Shown here: one piece after another, positions 25,275 to 34,590 of the stretch
Layout of the letters: every line of letters begins with the position of its first letter
Numbering within the stretch: the stretch's first letter is position 1
Assembly (NCBI GenBank): GCA_937898715.1
Contig: CALEKA010000069.1
Coordinates: 52,222-116,221 of the forward strand
DNA from: an uncultured Prevotella sp.
GTDB lineage: Bacteria > Bacteroidota > Bacteroidia > Bacteroidales > Bacteroidaceae
Direction: 5' to 3'
Length of the DNA stretch: 64,000 bases
Notes under the pieces: generated by a model
Database searches by the model: none
The model's input: the letters and a program-made list of their open reading frames with translations, nothing else
What the model was told of the DNA's origin: nothing
Translations under genes and position numbers: made by a program

Positions 25275-27524
25275 ATGAAACATCTTTTACTCTCACTTGC
25301 TGCCCTGGCCATGTTGGCTACTCCCGCAAGCGCTCAGTCTCCCTTAGTGAGCGCAAAGAGCAAAGCCGTGCCCACGCTCAAGGGCATGGATTTCGTAAAG
25401 AAGAACGTTCTGGGCCACATGCCTCAGGATGCAGAACTCACGCAGACTCTCAAGGCCAGCATGCACCGCGCTCCCTCACGCGAGGAGGCTAAGAAGTATA
25501 CACGCGACCCCAAGCAGATGAGCTACGTGGTCAATGGTTCGGAACTCTACGATTCTGCAGTAGTAATCCCTACTGGTCTTGACTACGAAGCTATCAACAA
25601 GCTTGGCTACAAGATGGGCGTTGCCACCCGCATCACATCTACCATCCTACAGCGCTACGTGGGCAACACCATCAAGACCATCAACTTCGCTCCCTTCATG
25701 GGCAACTATTCCGACGCAAAGGTATTTATCGGTAAGCTCGCAAGTTCGGGCGATGGCACACTCGATATGCTCTGGAGCAAGGATTTGGCATCAGTCACTC
25801 CGCAGAAAGTCAACGAGGTGGCTTGCGACTACAAGGTGACCGACGCCAACAGCGACCTCTTCATCGGCTACGTGGCCAAGGTGACCGCTTCAAGCGACGA
25901 TCCCTATGCAAGCACATTCGGTATGTGCTACATCGGCTATCCTGACAACACAGGTCAGGGCTATGGCGCTTACAGCGTGCTCTCGGGCGTAAAGCAGGGC
26001 GACTCTGAAGAGTCGACAGGACTGATCGGCGGTGTGGCTAAATACTCAAAAGATGTTTGGGGCTGGCAAGTACCCGCAGCCGCATTCATCTGGGCCGATA
26101 CCGATGGTGAGGGCGGACTCAAGCAGGAAGATGCTTACTTGGAATACTTCGCTCCCGCTCGTGGATTCGCTGGACGCACAGTGCCCGTACAAGGACAGAT
26201 CACCAACATGGGCGTCGACTCTATCAAGAACATTGAGTACACACTCGAATATGATGGCAAGACTACTACACACACTGCCGAGTTCTCGCCCGCAGTGAAG
26301 TTCTTCACCTCTGCCAATTTCTCCATCCCCGTGACTTATGCCAACGACACCAAGCGCGAAGCTGCCCTGCTGACCGTAACTAAGGTCAACGGCGTAGCAG
26401 ATGAGTTCGCAGGTTCGGATGAGAACTATATGAACAACTACATCCTCTCATTCAAGGAGGCTTACAGCCGTACACCGGTGGTAGAAGAGTTGAGCAGCAC
26501 CACCTGTGGCTACTGCCCCGCAGGCATCGTCGGTATGGACAACCTCGCCGACTCACTCGGCAACAAGGGCGTCTACATCTCCGTACACACCGACTACCAG
26601 ACTGCCTTGGGCACAGACCCCCTCGTGGCTGAATCTTACGACGACTTCATGAGCGAATATGGTAGCCTCGACCTGCCCAACGCACTCATCAACCGCGAAA
26701 TGATCGCCGATCCCTACTACGAGACAAAGCATGCATGTGCTTACATCACAACTCTCCCGGGAGAGGCACAGGTGAGCATCGACAAGTCGAGCGTGACCTT
26801 GGCTGGCGCCGTAAAGATGGAAGCCACCTTGCGCTTCAACATTGATGCCAATCCTCAAAACTACGGCGTAATGTACGTAGTGACCGAAGACAACGTGAAG
26901 AACGTAGATCAGCTCAACTACTTCGTTGCCATGAATCTGCAAGACCCCACTTCTCTCTCCGACTATCCCGAAGACATCCAAGCTTTGGGCAACCTTGACT
27001 ATACTACAAAGGTGGTCGACAGCCAGAAGTACACCTTCTCGCCCATGACCATGAACCACGTAGCTCGCTACACTGACGACGCTCTTTGCTACAACGAAGC
27101 AAACTATCTCGGTGCTATCAAGGTTGGACAAGACATTAAGCTCACCACCACGCTCGACACGAAGAAGAACATGTTCGATAACAAGGACAACCTCAAGGTG
27201 GCAGTGCTCCTCATGGACCTCACTTCAGGCTGCGTTGTAACGGGCTGCCAAGCAGCTATCAAGCAGACCAACCAGACGGGCGAAGTAATCAATGCCATCA
27301 ACAACGCTTCTGCATCAGACGGCAGTGCTCAGGTGACCGTAGCCAACGGCGCATTCAATGTGAAGGCAGCTCACGCCACCGCACAGGTATTCGATGCTGA
27401 AGGACGCCTCGTAAGCAGCGCCACCATCAACGGTGAAGCTTCTCTCCCCACCTTCGGCCACGGCGTATACGTAATCCGCGTAGCAGAAGAGGGACACATT
27501 ACTACCCACAAGGCTGTATTCTAA
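25275..27524 (+). CDS. Large Omp28-like secreted protein with T9SS-like tail
   Basis: A 749-residue protein with a signal peptide ending ASAQ (about residue 21). The N-terminal half (about 80-400) looks like a binding module. From about residue 405, 'TPVVEELSSTTCGYCPAGIVGMDNL' is the Omp28/thioredoxin-like motif with CGYC, as in the lipoprotein upstream, followed by a beta-sandwich region. The end, 'AQVFDAEGRLVS...GHGVYVIRVAEEGHITTHKAVF', is a type A T9SS sorting domain. Lies 77 nt after the preceding secreted protein gene. A terminator follows at 27549. It may be a surface thiol protein; the substrate is unknown. Confidence 0.85.
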   Translation: MKHLLLSLAALAMLATPASAQSPLVSAKSKAVPTLKGMDFVKKNVLGHMPQDAELTQTLKASMHRAPSREEAKKYTRDPKQMSYVVNGSELYDSAVVIPTGLDYEAINKLGYKMGVATRITSTILQRYVGNTIKTINFAPFMGNYSDAKVFIGKLASSGDGTLDMLWSKDLASVTPQKVNEVACDYKVTDANSDLFIGYVAKVTASSDDPYASTFGMCYIGYPDNTGQGYGAYSVLSGVKQGDSEESTGLIGGVAKYSKDVWGWQVPAAAFIWADTDGEGGLKQEDAYLEYFAPARGFAGRTVPVQGQITNMGVDSIKNIEYTLEYDGKTTTHTAEFSPAVKFFTSANFSIPVTYANDTKREAALLTVTKVNGVADEFAGSDENYMNNYILSFKEAYSRTPVVEELSSTTCGYCPAGIVGMDNLADSLGNKGVYISVHTDYQTALGTDPLVAESYDDFMSEYGSLDLPNALINREMIADPYYETKHACAYITTLPGEAQVSIDKSSVTLAGAVKMEATLRFNIDANPQNYGVMYVVTEDNVKNVDQLNYFVAMNLQDPTSLSDYPEDIQALGNLDYTTKVVDSQKYTFSPMTMNHVARYTDDALCYNEANYLGAIKVGQDIKLTTTLDTKKNMFDNKDNLKVAVLLMDLTSGCVVTGCQAAIKQTNQTGEVINAINNASASDGSAQVTVANGAFNVKAAHATAQVFDAEGRLVSSATINGEASLPTFGHGVYVIRVAEEGHITTHKAVF

Positions 27525-27548
27525 GCAGTTCCCCCTCTTAACAAGAAA

Positions 27549-27595
27549 GGACAAAAGGCTTATGCGCATCGCGCATTCACCTTTTGTCCTTTTTT
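27549..27595 (+). terminator. Rho-independent terminator
   Basis: GGACAAAAGG (27549-27558) pairs with CCTTTTGTCC (27580-27589). The inner ATGCGC/GCGCAT also pairs, and a T-run follows. Confidence 0.85.
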
Positions 27596-27621
27596 CTTCT
27601 TTCTTCTTTTGTCAGATCCCT

Positions 27622-27675
27622 CTATAGCTACTAGAATCACTAAAGCTACTAGAATCACTAGAACTACTAGAATCA
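27622..27675 (+). repeat. Nonamer (CTAGAANNN) array, 6 units
   Basis: CTATAGCTA, CTAGAATCA, CTAAAGCTA, CTAGAATCA, CTAGAACTA, CTAGAATCA, located 97 nt after the plus-strand gene and 27 nt from the end of the convergent Spy-like gene. Confidence 0.85.
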
Positions 27676-27702
27676 CCAGTTCCTCCCCAAAGCCCTATTC
27701 CC

Positions 27703-28299
27703 TTAGAAATCACCGCCGCCGAAGCCGCCCATCGGGCCACCGAAGCCACCCATCGGGCGACCGCCGCCATTCATGCCTCCTTGCGGACGACCATTCTGCG
27801 GGCGCTGCTGCACTGCCGGACGGCAGAAGATGGTATAAAGCTGCTGCGGAGTAAGTTTTTCCTTAAAGCGAGCCAAGTAACTGCGCTTAAGCGCCACTTC
27901 ACGCTCCGTGCGGCTAAAATTCTCCTCTATCTGCTGCAAAGCCTCAGCATCAGTAAGCTGTTTGCGGTCTCGCTTCGCTTGAGACTTTTCGCCATTGGCT
28001 TCTGGAGCTTGACCTTGAGCTTCGGGAGCTTGATCTTGTTTGCCAACCTTGTTCCGCTTCTCTGGCTCGGGCATGCCTGCCGTACGGCGGAGCGAGCGTA
28101 GCGTGTCCTGATATTCAGCATAAAGGGGAATGAACCACGCCTGCGTCTTGTCGTCGAGTTTCAGTTCCGAAGCCATACGAGTGGCTTGTTTTGTCGAGAG
28201 TTCCTTACGATCGCCATCGCCCTTCTTGTCGCGAGCCTGTACCGAAAGAGTTGATCCCAATGTGAGTGCTGCAAAGAGCACCATAAGCATACGTTTCAT
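27703..28299 (-). CDS. Spy/CpxP-like periplasmic protein with Gly-rich tail
   Basis: A 198-residue protein with a signal peptide ending VQA. The central helical part has two copies of an LTxxQ-like segment ('LSTKQATRMASELKLDDKTQ' and 'LTPQQLYTIF'), as in Spy/CpxP-type periplasmic chaperone or stress proteins. A charged linker rich in Gln, Ala and Pro separates them. The last 30 residues are low complexity, with GGMNGGGRPMGGFGGPMGGF repeats. In other Bacteroidetes such genes often sit beside an ECF sigma factor, but none is here. The role in envelope stress is inferred. Confidence 0.75.
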   Translation of the reverse strand: MKRMLMVLFAALTLGSTLSVQARDKKGDGDRKELSTKQATRMASELKLDDKTQAWFIPLYAEYQDTLRSLRRTAGMPEPEKRNKVGKQDQAPEAQGQAPEANGEKSQAKRDRKQLTDAEALQQIEENFSRTEREVALKRSYLARFKEKLTPQQLYTIFCRPAVQQRPQNGRPQGGMNGGGRPMGGFGGPMGGFGGGDF

Positions 28300-28340
28300 A
28301 ATCTTGTATATTTTAGAATTGTTAGATAATGTGCGTAAAA

Positions 28341-28429
28341 GTTTCCGCCCTACAATAATAAGACATTCAAATCGAGCAGGTCGAAGTGCTGTGCTATCTG
28401 CTCTTGTTTCCGCCCTACAATAATAAGAC
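28341..28429. repeat. Pair of 24-nt direct repeats, 41-nt spacer (CRISPR-like layout)
   Basis: Two exact 24-nt copies (GTTTCCGCCCTACAATAATA plus AGAC) at 28341-28364 and 28406-28429, separated by 41 unrelated bases. The complement ends GGCGGAAAC, reminiscent of CRISPR repeat ends. Only two copies and no cas genes in the window. Confidence 0.6.
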
Positions 28430-28586
28430 CATCAAGGCCCCACAAAGTTTATTCTCACCCCCAGAGAACTCTACCAACCGACCTATTTAACATACCAACC
28501 CCTCGTTTTTGCCCCACAAAGCGCCTCTAATTTTTACAGAAAGACGGCTGCGCCTCAGCCATTCAAACAAGTTTGATGGCATTCGA

Positions 28587-28618
28587 CTTGCACGTTTTTT
28601 CAAGAAAAGCTAACTTTG
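28587..28618 (+). promoter_or_regulatory. Promoter for cysQ
   Basis: CTTG (28587-28590), 20 nt, TAACTTTG (28611-28618). Confidence 0.6.
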
Positions 28619-28699
28619 CCTCCACTACCCTATACCTTATATATATAGGAAGCATATATTTACTTTACAGAGTGCATACTCTGCTAACATCTTATCGAT

Positions 28700-29479
28700 A
28701 TGACAGATACCATCATAGAAGCCGCTATCAAAGCTGGAAAGGCCATCATGCACATCTACACCCACCCCGACTTAGATTGGGAAGTAGAGCGCAAAAGCGA
28801 CAATTCTCCCCTTACGATAGCCGATCGTACCTCCCACAAGGTCATCGCTGAAGCTTTAGCTTCAAGCCCCTACCCCCTGCTGAGCGAAGAAGGAGCACAC
28901 CTTCCCTATGCTGAGCGCAAAGATTGGCGCTCGCTCTGGATAGTCGATCCGCTCGATGGTACGAAAGAATTTCTCAAAAAGAACGACGAATTTACCGTCA
29001 ACATAGCTCTCGTCACCGAGGGAGTGCCCGTGATGGGCGTCATCTACGTGCCCGCCAAATATCGTCTCTACTGGGGCGAAGTGGGACAAGGTGCATTCAC
29101 CGCAGAAGTCGACCCCGAAACGCTCCACATTGGCGTGCCACAAGCGCTCCCACTCCAAGGAGCCGACGAGGGGCGCCCCTACCGCGTGGTAGCCTCGCGC
29201 TCCCATCTCTCTGCCGAGACGGAAGGCTTTATCAACGATTTGCGCCGCTACCACCCCGACTTGGAGCTCGTCAGCGCAGGTTCTTCGCTCAAGCTCTGCC
29301 TCGTGGCCGAGGGCAAAGCCGACATTTATCCACGCCTCGCCCCCACCATGGAGTGGGACACGGCTGCTGGCCACGCCATAGCCCTCGCTGCCGGCCGTAG
29401 CGTAATCGATGCACAGACCGACCAACCGCTTACCTATAACAAGGAAGACTTGCACAACCCCTGGTTCATCGTGAAATAG
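28700..29479 (+). CDS. cysQ: 3'(2'),5'-bisphosphate nucleotidase
   Basis: A 259-residue CysQ of the inositol-monophosphatase fold. It hydrolyses PAP (3'-phosphoadenosine 5'-phosphate), the by-product of PAPS-using reactions, to AMP. The metal-binding motif DPLDGTKEF lies at residues 83-91, with a preceding 'SEEGA' and a later 'WDTAAGHAI' that complete the active site. The stop is 1 nt before the start of the permease gene, so the two form an operon. The sulfotransferase at 41312-42418 would make PAP, which gives CysQ a substrate within the same window. Confidence 0.95.
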   Translation: MTDTIIEAAIKAGKAIMHIYTHPDLDWEVERKSDNSPLTIADRTSHKVIAEALASSPYPLLSEEGAHLPYAERKDWRSLWIVDPLDGTKEFLKKNDEFTVNIALVTEGVPVMGVIYVPAKYRLYWGEVGQGAFTAEVDPETLHIGVPQALPLQGADEGRPYRVVASRSHLSAETEGFINDLRRYHPDLELVSAGSSLKLCLVAEGKADIYPRLAPTMEWDTAAGHAIALAAGRSVIDAQTDQPLTYNKEDLHNPWFIVK

Positions 29480-29480
29480 A

Positions 29481-31043
29481 ATGCAGACTTTATTCGTAAT
29501 AATCATCCTCGCCATCGTAGTGATAGCACTCATCAAGGACCGCATGCGTCCGGGCTTGGTGCTATTCTCAGGAGCGGTAGTCTTCCTGTGTGCTGGCATC
29601 ATATCGCCCAAGGAGATGCTTGAGGGCTTTGCCAACAAAGGTATGATCACCGTGGCGATGCTCTTCTTGGTGAGCGAGGGTGTACGCCGTTCGGGATTGC
29701 TCGAAGCTTTGCTGCGCAAGCTCTTGCCCAAGAAGCGGGGAGCGGGTGAGCGCCAAGTGCAAGCACGAATGCTCCCCGTAGTAGCTTTCATCTCAGCTTT
29801 TCTCAACAATACGCCTGTGGTGGTCATCTTTGCGCCTATGATTAAGCGGTGGGCGGAGCGCCACAAAGTAGCAGCTACGAAGCTGCTCATCCCGCTGTCG
29901 TATGCCACCATCCTGGGTGGTGTATGTACGCTCATCGGCACGAGCACCAACCTTGTGGTACACGGCATGGTGATCGATGCTGGCTACGCGGGTTTTACGA
30001 TGTTTGAGTTGGGCAAGGTGGGCATAGTCATTGCCATCGTCGGTCTGCTCTACGTATGGTTCGTATCCCCAATGCTCCTTCCCGAGCAACGCACCGATCG
30101 TGGCGAATCTACCTCGCCCACAGAGATCGGTCTTGGACTGAAGCGCATCGAGGTGGTGCTCGGTGCACGTTTCCCTGCCATCAATCGCAAGGTGATGGAT
30201 TTCGACTTCAAACGCAAGTATGGTGCCGACATTTTGGAGTTAAAGCGCAATGGTGAGACTATGATTATGCACGATATGCGCCACGAGCGCTTCCATGAGG
30301 GCGATACCTTGGTGCTCCTTGCCAACGACGACTTTATGAAGAACTGGGGCGACTCCTCCTTCTTCCTCATGGTGACCGATGGTAGTGAACAGACGGTGCG
30401 CATGCCAAAGTGGAAACGCTGGTTGTCCGTAGTGCTTCTCATACTGATGATTATCGGTGCTACGGTGGGCGAACTTCCTGCCGTACGCGAGGCTGCTCCC
30501 CGCATGCACCTCGACATGTTCTTCTTCGTCAGCGTGGTAACGATTATCATGGCATGGCTCAACATTTTCCCGGCTCGAAAATATACGAAGTTCATCTCAT
30601 GGGACATTCTTGTGACCATTGCCTCAGCCTTTGCTATCAGCCGCGCCATGCAGAATTCGGGTATGGCCGATGCTGTAGCGCAGTTTACGGTAGAACTGAG
30701 TAAAAGCTACAGTCCCATTGTGCTACTCGCTGTGATCTTTGTCATCACTAATGTCTTTACCGAACTTATGACCAACAATGCTGCTGCGGCCCTTGCCTTT
30801 CCGCTTTCGCTAAGCATTGCTCAGCATATGGGCGTAAGCCCGATACCTTTCTTCGTGACCATCTGTATGGCAGCATCGTCGAGTTTTAGCACGCCCATCG
30901 GCTACCAGACGAACCTCATCGTACAGGGTGTGGGCAACTATCGCTTCGGCGACTTTGTGCGCATCGGTCTGCCCCTCAATGTGCTTGCGCTCATCATCAC
31001 CGTCACCATAGTGCCCCTCATCTGGCCGTTCTATACACGATAG
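29481..31043 (+). CDS. SLC13/DASS-type permease with TrkA-C domain (probable sulfate transporter)
   Basis: A 520-residue membrane protein with about ten or eleven hydrophobic segments in two halves, around a soluble central domain (about 215-310) of TrkA-C type ('LGARFPAINRKVMDFDFKRKYG', 'HEGDTLVLLANDD'). The paired substrate-site motifs of the SLC13 family are visible as 'FLNNTPVVVIFAPMI' and 'LIGTSTNL' in the first half and 'TNNAAAALAFPL' and 'STPIGYQTNLIV' in the second. Directly coupled to cysQ, so sulfate or a related sulfur oxyanion is the most likely cargo. Other SLC13 substrates cannot be excluded. Confidence 0.87.
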   Translation: MQTLFVIIILAIVVIALIKDRMRPGLVLFSGAVVFLCAGIISPKEMLEGFANKGMITVAMLFLVSEGVRRSGLLEALLRKLLPKKRGAGERQVQARMLPVVAFISAFLNNTPVVVIFAPMIKRWAERHKVAATKLLIPLSYATILGGVCTLIGTSTNLVVHGMVIDAGYAGFTMFELGKVGIVIAIVGLLYVWFVSPMLLPEQRTDRGESTSPTEIGLGLKRIEVVLGARFPAINRKVMDFDFKRKYGADILELKRNGETMIMHDMRHERFHEGDTLVLLANDDFMKNWGDSSFFLMVTDGSEQTVRMPKWKRWLSVVLLILMIIGATVGELPAVREAAPRMHLDMFFFVSVVTIIMAWLNIFPARKYTKFISWDILVTIASAFAISRAMQNSGMADAVAQFTVELSKSYSPIVLLAVIFVITNVFTELMTNNAAAALAFPLSLSIAQHMGVSPIPFFVTICMAASSSFSTPIGYQTNLIVQGVGNYRFGDFVRIGLPLNVLALIITVTIVPLIWPFYTR

Positions 31044-31121
31044 CGTTTTGCTTCGTATAGAGAAAGATGAATCCGAGGTGTCTTTATGGCCCTATGATCA
31101 TCCTTCGCCACCACACACAAT

Positions 31122-31161
31122 AAGCCCCAACTGCAGGACAATCAGTCTGCAATTGGGGCTT
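31122..31161. terminator. Bidirectional hairpin between permease and rnr
   Basis: AAGCCCCAACTGCAG (31122-31136) and CTGCAATTGGGGCTT (31147-31161) pair with one mismatch between convergent genes. Confidence 0.75.
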
Positions 31162-31238
31162 AACTTTCTGTATGAGCCTTGAGCCTTTAAAGCTTCATGC
31201 TGGCGATAGAATAAGGAGAGGAATGGGGTGATGGGGCG

Positions 31239-33593
31239 CTACTTCTTTCCATTGCGCTTTGCGCCACGACCGCGTCGGCCTCCCTTCTTGCTCTTACCCT
31301 TACTCTTGCCGAAGGGGGCAGATGCGGGCTTCGCATCAGCGGGGCGAGAAGCGGGGGCAGTACCATCCTGTCCTTCCTCGACGAGAGCGAAGTCGAGCTG
31401 TCGGCGTTCCAAGTTGGCACGTTCCACGCGAATGCGCACCTTGTCGCCCAGGGCGTAGCGCTTATGGTAACGACGGCCTACGAGGCAGAAGTTGCGTTCG
31501 TCAAACTCGTAATAGTCGTCGAGCAAGAGGCGCAGAGGTATCATGCCTTCACAGGAATTCTCGTCCACCTCGACGTAGAGGCCGAACTCCGTAACGCCGC
31601 TTACCGTACCATTAAATTCCTGACCGATGCGGTCGCCCATAAACTCTACCTGCTTGTACTTAATGCTGGCACGCTCGGCGGTAGCAGCGAGTTGCTCCAT
31701 GTCTGAAGAATGTTCGCATAGCTCTTCATACTTCTTCTCGCTCACGGAGCGTCCGCCCTCGGTATAGCGAGTGAGGAGACGGTGTACCATCGTGTCGGGA
31801 TAACGGCGGATGGGCGAAGTGAAGTGGGTGTAGTACTGGAACATCAGTCCGTAGTGGCCAATGTTGTGAGTGCTGTAGCGAGCCTTCATCATGGCGCGCA
31901 AGGCTACCATCTCCACCACTTCTTCTTCCTTCTTGCCTTTCACGTCGGCGAGGAGTCGGTTCAAGCTCTTCGAGACCTCTTGCTTCGTGCCGTCCGTGCG
32001 TATCTTGTAGCCAAATCGAGCGATGAAGGCGCTGAGCTTCTCCATCTTCTCGGGATCGGGCACGTCGTGAATACGGTAGACAAAAGTCTTGGGCTTCTTG
32101 CCCTTGGGCACCACGGCTATCATCTGAGCCACGCTGCGATTGGCCAGAAGCATAAATTCCTCCACGAGTTTATTGGCATCCTTAGCCACCTTCACATAGG
32201 TAGAGATGGGGTGACCCTTTTCGTCCACTTCGAAGCGCACCTCGGAGCGGTCGAAGCCGATAGAGCCATTCTTGAAACGCTTGCTACGCAGGATCTTGGC
32301 AAACTTGTCGAGCTGGATGAGTTCGCGAGCGTATTCTCCCTCAGGCTCTGAACCAGCGGGCAGGGCTTCGGGGTGGTCGCCGGGCAGATTGAGGTCGGCT
32401 TCGGAAGCCACGCCGTTGCGCTCGAGAATGTACTGCACCTCTTCGTAGGTGAATCGGCGGTTACTCTTGATCACCGTATGAGCCAGGTGCCAATCGGTCA
32501 CCTCGCCCTTCTCGTTCATATGGAAGATGGTGGAGTAAGCCAGTTTCTCCTCGTCGGGGCGGAGCGAGCAGATGAAGTTGCAGAGGCGCTCGGGGAGCAT
32601 CGGTATGGTGCGGTCAACGAGGTAGACGCTTGTGGCACGCTTCTCAGCTTCCTTGTCGATAATGTCACCCTCCTTCACGTAGTGCGACACGTCGGCAATG
32701 TGTACGCCCACTTCCCAGAGTCCCTTCTGCACCTCACGAATAGAGAGCGCGTCGTCGAAGTCCTTGGCATCGTGAGGGTCGATGGTAAAGGTGGTCACAG
32801 AGCGGAAGTCCTCTCGGCGAGCAATCTCCTCGGGACTAATCTCTGGACTGAGTGCCTCGGCAGCCTTCTCCACACGTTCGGGATAAGTATAGGGCAGTCC
32901 ATACTGCGCCAGGATGGCGTGCATCTCGGCATTGTTTTCGCCCTGCTTACCCAGGATGTCCACCACCTTACCGATGGGGCTTTTCGAGTCGGAAGGCCAT
33001 TCGATGATCTTCACCACCGCCTTGTCGCCGTTTTTGCCGCCTCCGAGTTTATCTTTCGGAATGAATATGTCGGTGGCAAGCGAGCGGCTCTCCGTCACGA
33101 GGAAGCCATAGCCACGCTCCACCTGCAGTTGGCCAACGAAGGTATCGTTGGCGCGCTCCAAGATGTCGGTCACCTCGGCTTCACGTGTATGTCCGGCACG
33201 GCGTGCGAGCATGGTCACCCTCACGCGGTCGCCATCGAGTGCGTGGAGCGAATTGCGTTCGCATACGAGGATGCTCTTTCCCCCATCGTCGGGGATGAAC
33301 GAGTTGCGGCCATTGCGCTTACGCTGGAAGGTGCCTTCCATCACGTTGGAGCGCACGGCATTGCGATAGTGGCCATTGCCATCGGTCGATATATAGTCGT
33401 CGAGCACAAGGTCGGACAGTGCATCCATCACCACCATCTTGGAGGGATGGTTGGAAGCCTTGAGCAAGGCGAAGATGTCTTTCACGTCGTACTCCTGCTC
33501 GGGGTGTGCGTTGAACAGGTCGACGAGCGTCTGCGACACGGCTTTCTTCTTGAGCCGTGTACCTTTATTATTAGTTTTGTCTTTTCGTGCCAT
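31239..33593 (-). CDS. rnr: Ribonuclease R
   Basis: A 784-residue RNase R (RNB family), a processive 3'-5' exoribonuclease that degrades structured RNA. The start is set at the ATG giving MARKDKTNNK; the longer frame would begin with TTG. Visible parts: an N-terminal helix-turn-helix-like region, cold-shock domains (about 75-215), the RNB catalytic domain with 'TIDPHDAKDFDDALS' (metal-binding aspartates) and 'HFTSPIRRYPDTMVHRLL', and the S1 domain (about 660-745) followed by a basic, Gly-rich tail (GKSKKGGRRGRGAKRNGKK), typical for RNase R. Confidence 0.96.
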   Translation of the reverse strand: MARKDKTNNKGTRLKKKAVSQTLVDLFNAHPEQEYDVKDIFALLKASNHPSKMVVMDALSDLVLDDYISTDGNGHYRNAVRSNVMEGTFQRKRNGRNSFIPDDGGKSILVCERNSLHALDGDRVRVTMLARRAGHTREAEVTDILERANDTFVGQLQVERGYGFLVTESRSLATDIFIPKDKLGGGKNGDKAVVKIIEWPSDSKSPIGKVVDILGKQGENNAEMHAILAQYGLPYTYPERVEKAAEALSPEISPEEIARREDFRSVTTFTIDPHDAKDFDDALSIREVQKGLWEVGVHIADVSHYVKEGDIIDKEAEKRATSVYLVDRTIPMLPERLCNFICSLRPDEEKLAYSTIFHMNEKGEVTDWHLAHTVIKSNRRFTYEEVQYILERNGVASEADLNLPGDHPEALPAGSEPEGEYARELIQLDKFAKILRSKRFKNGSIGFDRSEVRFEVDEKGHPISTYVKVAKDANKLVEEFMLLANRSVAQMIAVVPKGKKPKTFVYRIHDVPDPEKMEKLSAFIARFGYKIRTDGTKQEVSKSLNRLLADVKGKKEEEVVEMVALRAMMKARYSTHNIGHYGLMFQYYTHFTSPIRRYPDTMVHRLLTRYTEGGRSVSEKKYEELCEHSSDMEQLAATAERASIKYKQVEFMGDRIGQEFNGTVSGVTEFGLYVEVDENSCEGMIPLRLLLDDYYEFDERNFCLVGRRYHKRYALGDKVRIRVERANLERRQLDFALVEEGQDGTAPASRPADAKPASAPFGKSKGKSKKGGRRGRGAKRNGKK

Positions 33594-33723
33594 AATCTGT
33601 ACGTGTGTCAATATTAGGGAGGGGAAAGGGCAGAATGCCCTCTTCTATTGCAAAGTAACGATTTTTTTCGGTAAAATCATGCTCCTTTAATATATAATAA
33701 CGCGAGCAAAGTGAATATCTTCG

Positions 33724-33731
33724 TACTTTTG
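33724..33731 (+). promoter_or_regulatory. -7 element before DUF4294-like gene
   Basis: TACTTTTG, 28 nt before the start codon. No clear -33 box. Confidence 0.45.
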
Positions 33732-33759
33732 TAGCCTAATAAACCACTACTACGCAATT

Positions 33760-34395
33760 ATGTCACTCCGTATATTCTGCCTTTTGGCACTGCTCCTATC
33801 ATTTTTCACCCTCCACGCTCAGAGCGCCGATCCCTCGTCGGCCCCTAAGAAGGACGATGTGCAGGAGGTGGAAGTGCCCATCATGACGCAGGTGGGCACC
33901 ACGCAATACAAGGGCCACACCATCCCTCACATCATCATGCCCGCACTGCCCAAATACGCCCCCCTCACGTTTAAGAACGATAAAGAGCGTCAGGAGTACA
34001 ACCGCTTGGTCTACAATGTCAAGAAGGTACTGCCGTGGGCCAAACTTGCCAAGCTCACCATCATCGAGACGGTGGAAGTGCTTGATCAGTTGCCCGACAA
34101 GCGTTCGCGCGACGAACACATCAAGCAGGTGGAGCGCGGCCTAAAGCAGCAGTATGGTCCTGCGCTCAAGAAGCTCACCCGATCGCAGGGCCGCTTGCTC
34201 ATCAAGCTCGTCAATCGTGAGTGCAACCAGACGGGCTATGCCATTGCCAAAGCATTTATCGGCCCCTTCAAGGCCAATCTCTACCAAGGCATTGCCGTGC
34301 TCTTCGGCAACAGTCTCAACAAGAAGTACGACCCTGAGGGCGACGATCGCTACACTGAGCGCGTGGTCCGCATGGTCGAAGCGGGCGTGATCTGA
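33760..34395 (+). CDS. DUF4294-like exported protein
   Basis: A 211-residue protein with a signal peptide ending LHAQ (about residue 21). The region 'YNRLVYNVKKVLPWAKLAKLTIIE' through 'QGRLLIKLVNRECNQTGYAIAKAFIGPFKANLYQ' is the conserved core of the DUF4294 family of Bacteroidetes; 'ALFG...YDPEGDDRYTERVV' is also typical. The function of the family is unknown. It stands alone on the plus strand; a type A hairpin pair starts 23 nt after the stop. Confidence 0.85.
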   Translation: MSLRIFCLLALLLSFFTLHAQSADPSSAPKKDDVQEVEVPIMTQVGTTQYKGHTIPHIIMPALPKYAPLTFKNDKERQEYNRLVYNVKKVLPWAKLAKLTIIETVEVLDQLPDKRSRDEHIKQVERGLKQQYGPALKKLTRSQGRLLIKLVNRECNQTGYAIAKAFIGPFKANLYQGIAVLFGNSLNKKYDPEGDDRYTERVVRMVEAGVI

Positions 34396-34418
34396 GAGGA
34401 GGCATTCTGCCTTTCATT

Positions 34419-34520
34419 AGTTCTGTAGAGCGACGCGCCTCGCGTCGGCATCAATTTGTGATAAGCAAAATGGGAATGCTTTTCTCTAACGCCGACGCGA
34501 GACGCGTCGCACACAGAACT
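34419..34520. repeat. Inverted hairpin pair, type A
   Basis: Two type A hairpins in opposite orientation (34419-34449 and 34491-34520), framed by AGTTCTGT and ACAGAACT, so the 102 bp form a MITE-like unit. Confidence 0.8.
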
Positions 34521-34584
34521 TTCTCAAAACCCACAGAACTTTCTCAAAACCCACAAAACTTTTGTCAAAGCCCACAGAACTTTT
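34511..34584. repeat. 20-nt tandem array
   Basis: Units CCACAGAACTTTCTCAAAAC with period 20, which look like a tandem expansion of the outer flank (CACAGAACT) of the hairpin element beside them. Confidence 0.8.
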
Positions 34585-34590
34585 TGAATA

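Larger units (their letters stand above)
28300..28699. other. Divergent intergenic region between Spy-like gene and cysQ
   Basis: 400 nt. Contains a pair of identical 24-nt direct repeats (28341 and 28406) and the cysQ promoter at 28587-28618. No gene seen. Confidence 0.75.

Noticed and set aside
27781..28101. 106-residue plus-strand frame opposite the Spy-like gene
   Set aside because: Antisense to a gene with a clear signal peptide and family pattern.
28341..28429. A functional CRISPR array
   Set aside because: Only two repeats, a 24-nt unit shorter than usual for the phylum, and no cas genes; kept only as a CRISPR-like layout.
32373..33617. 414-residue plus-strand frame opposite rnr
   Set aside because: Antisense to a complete RNase R; long only because of biased codon use.
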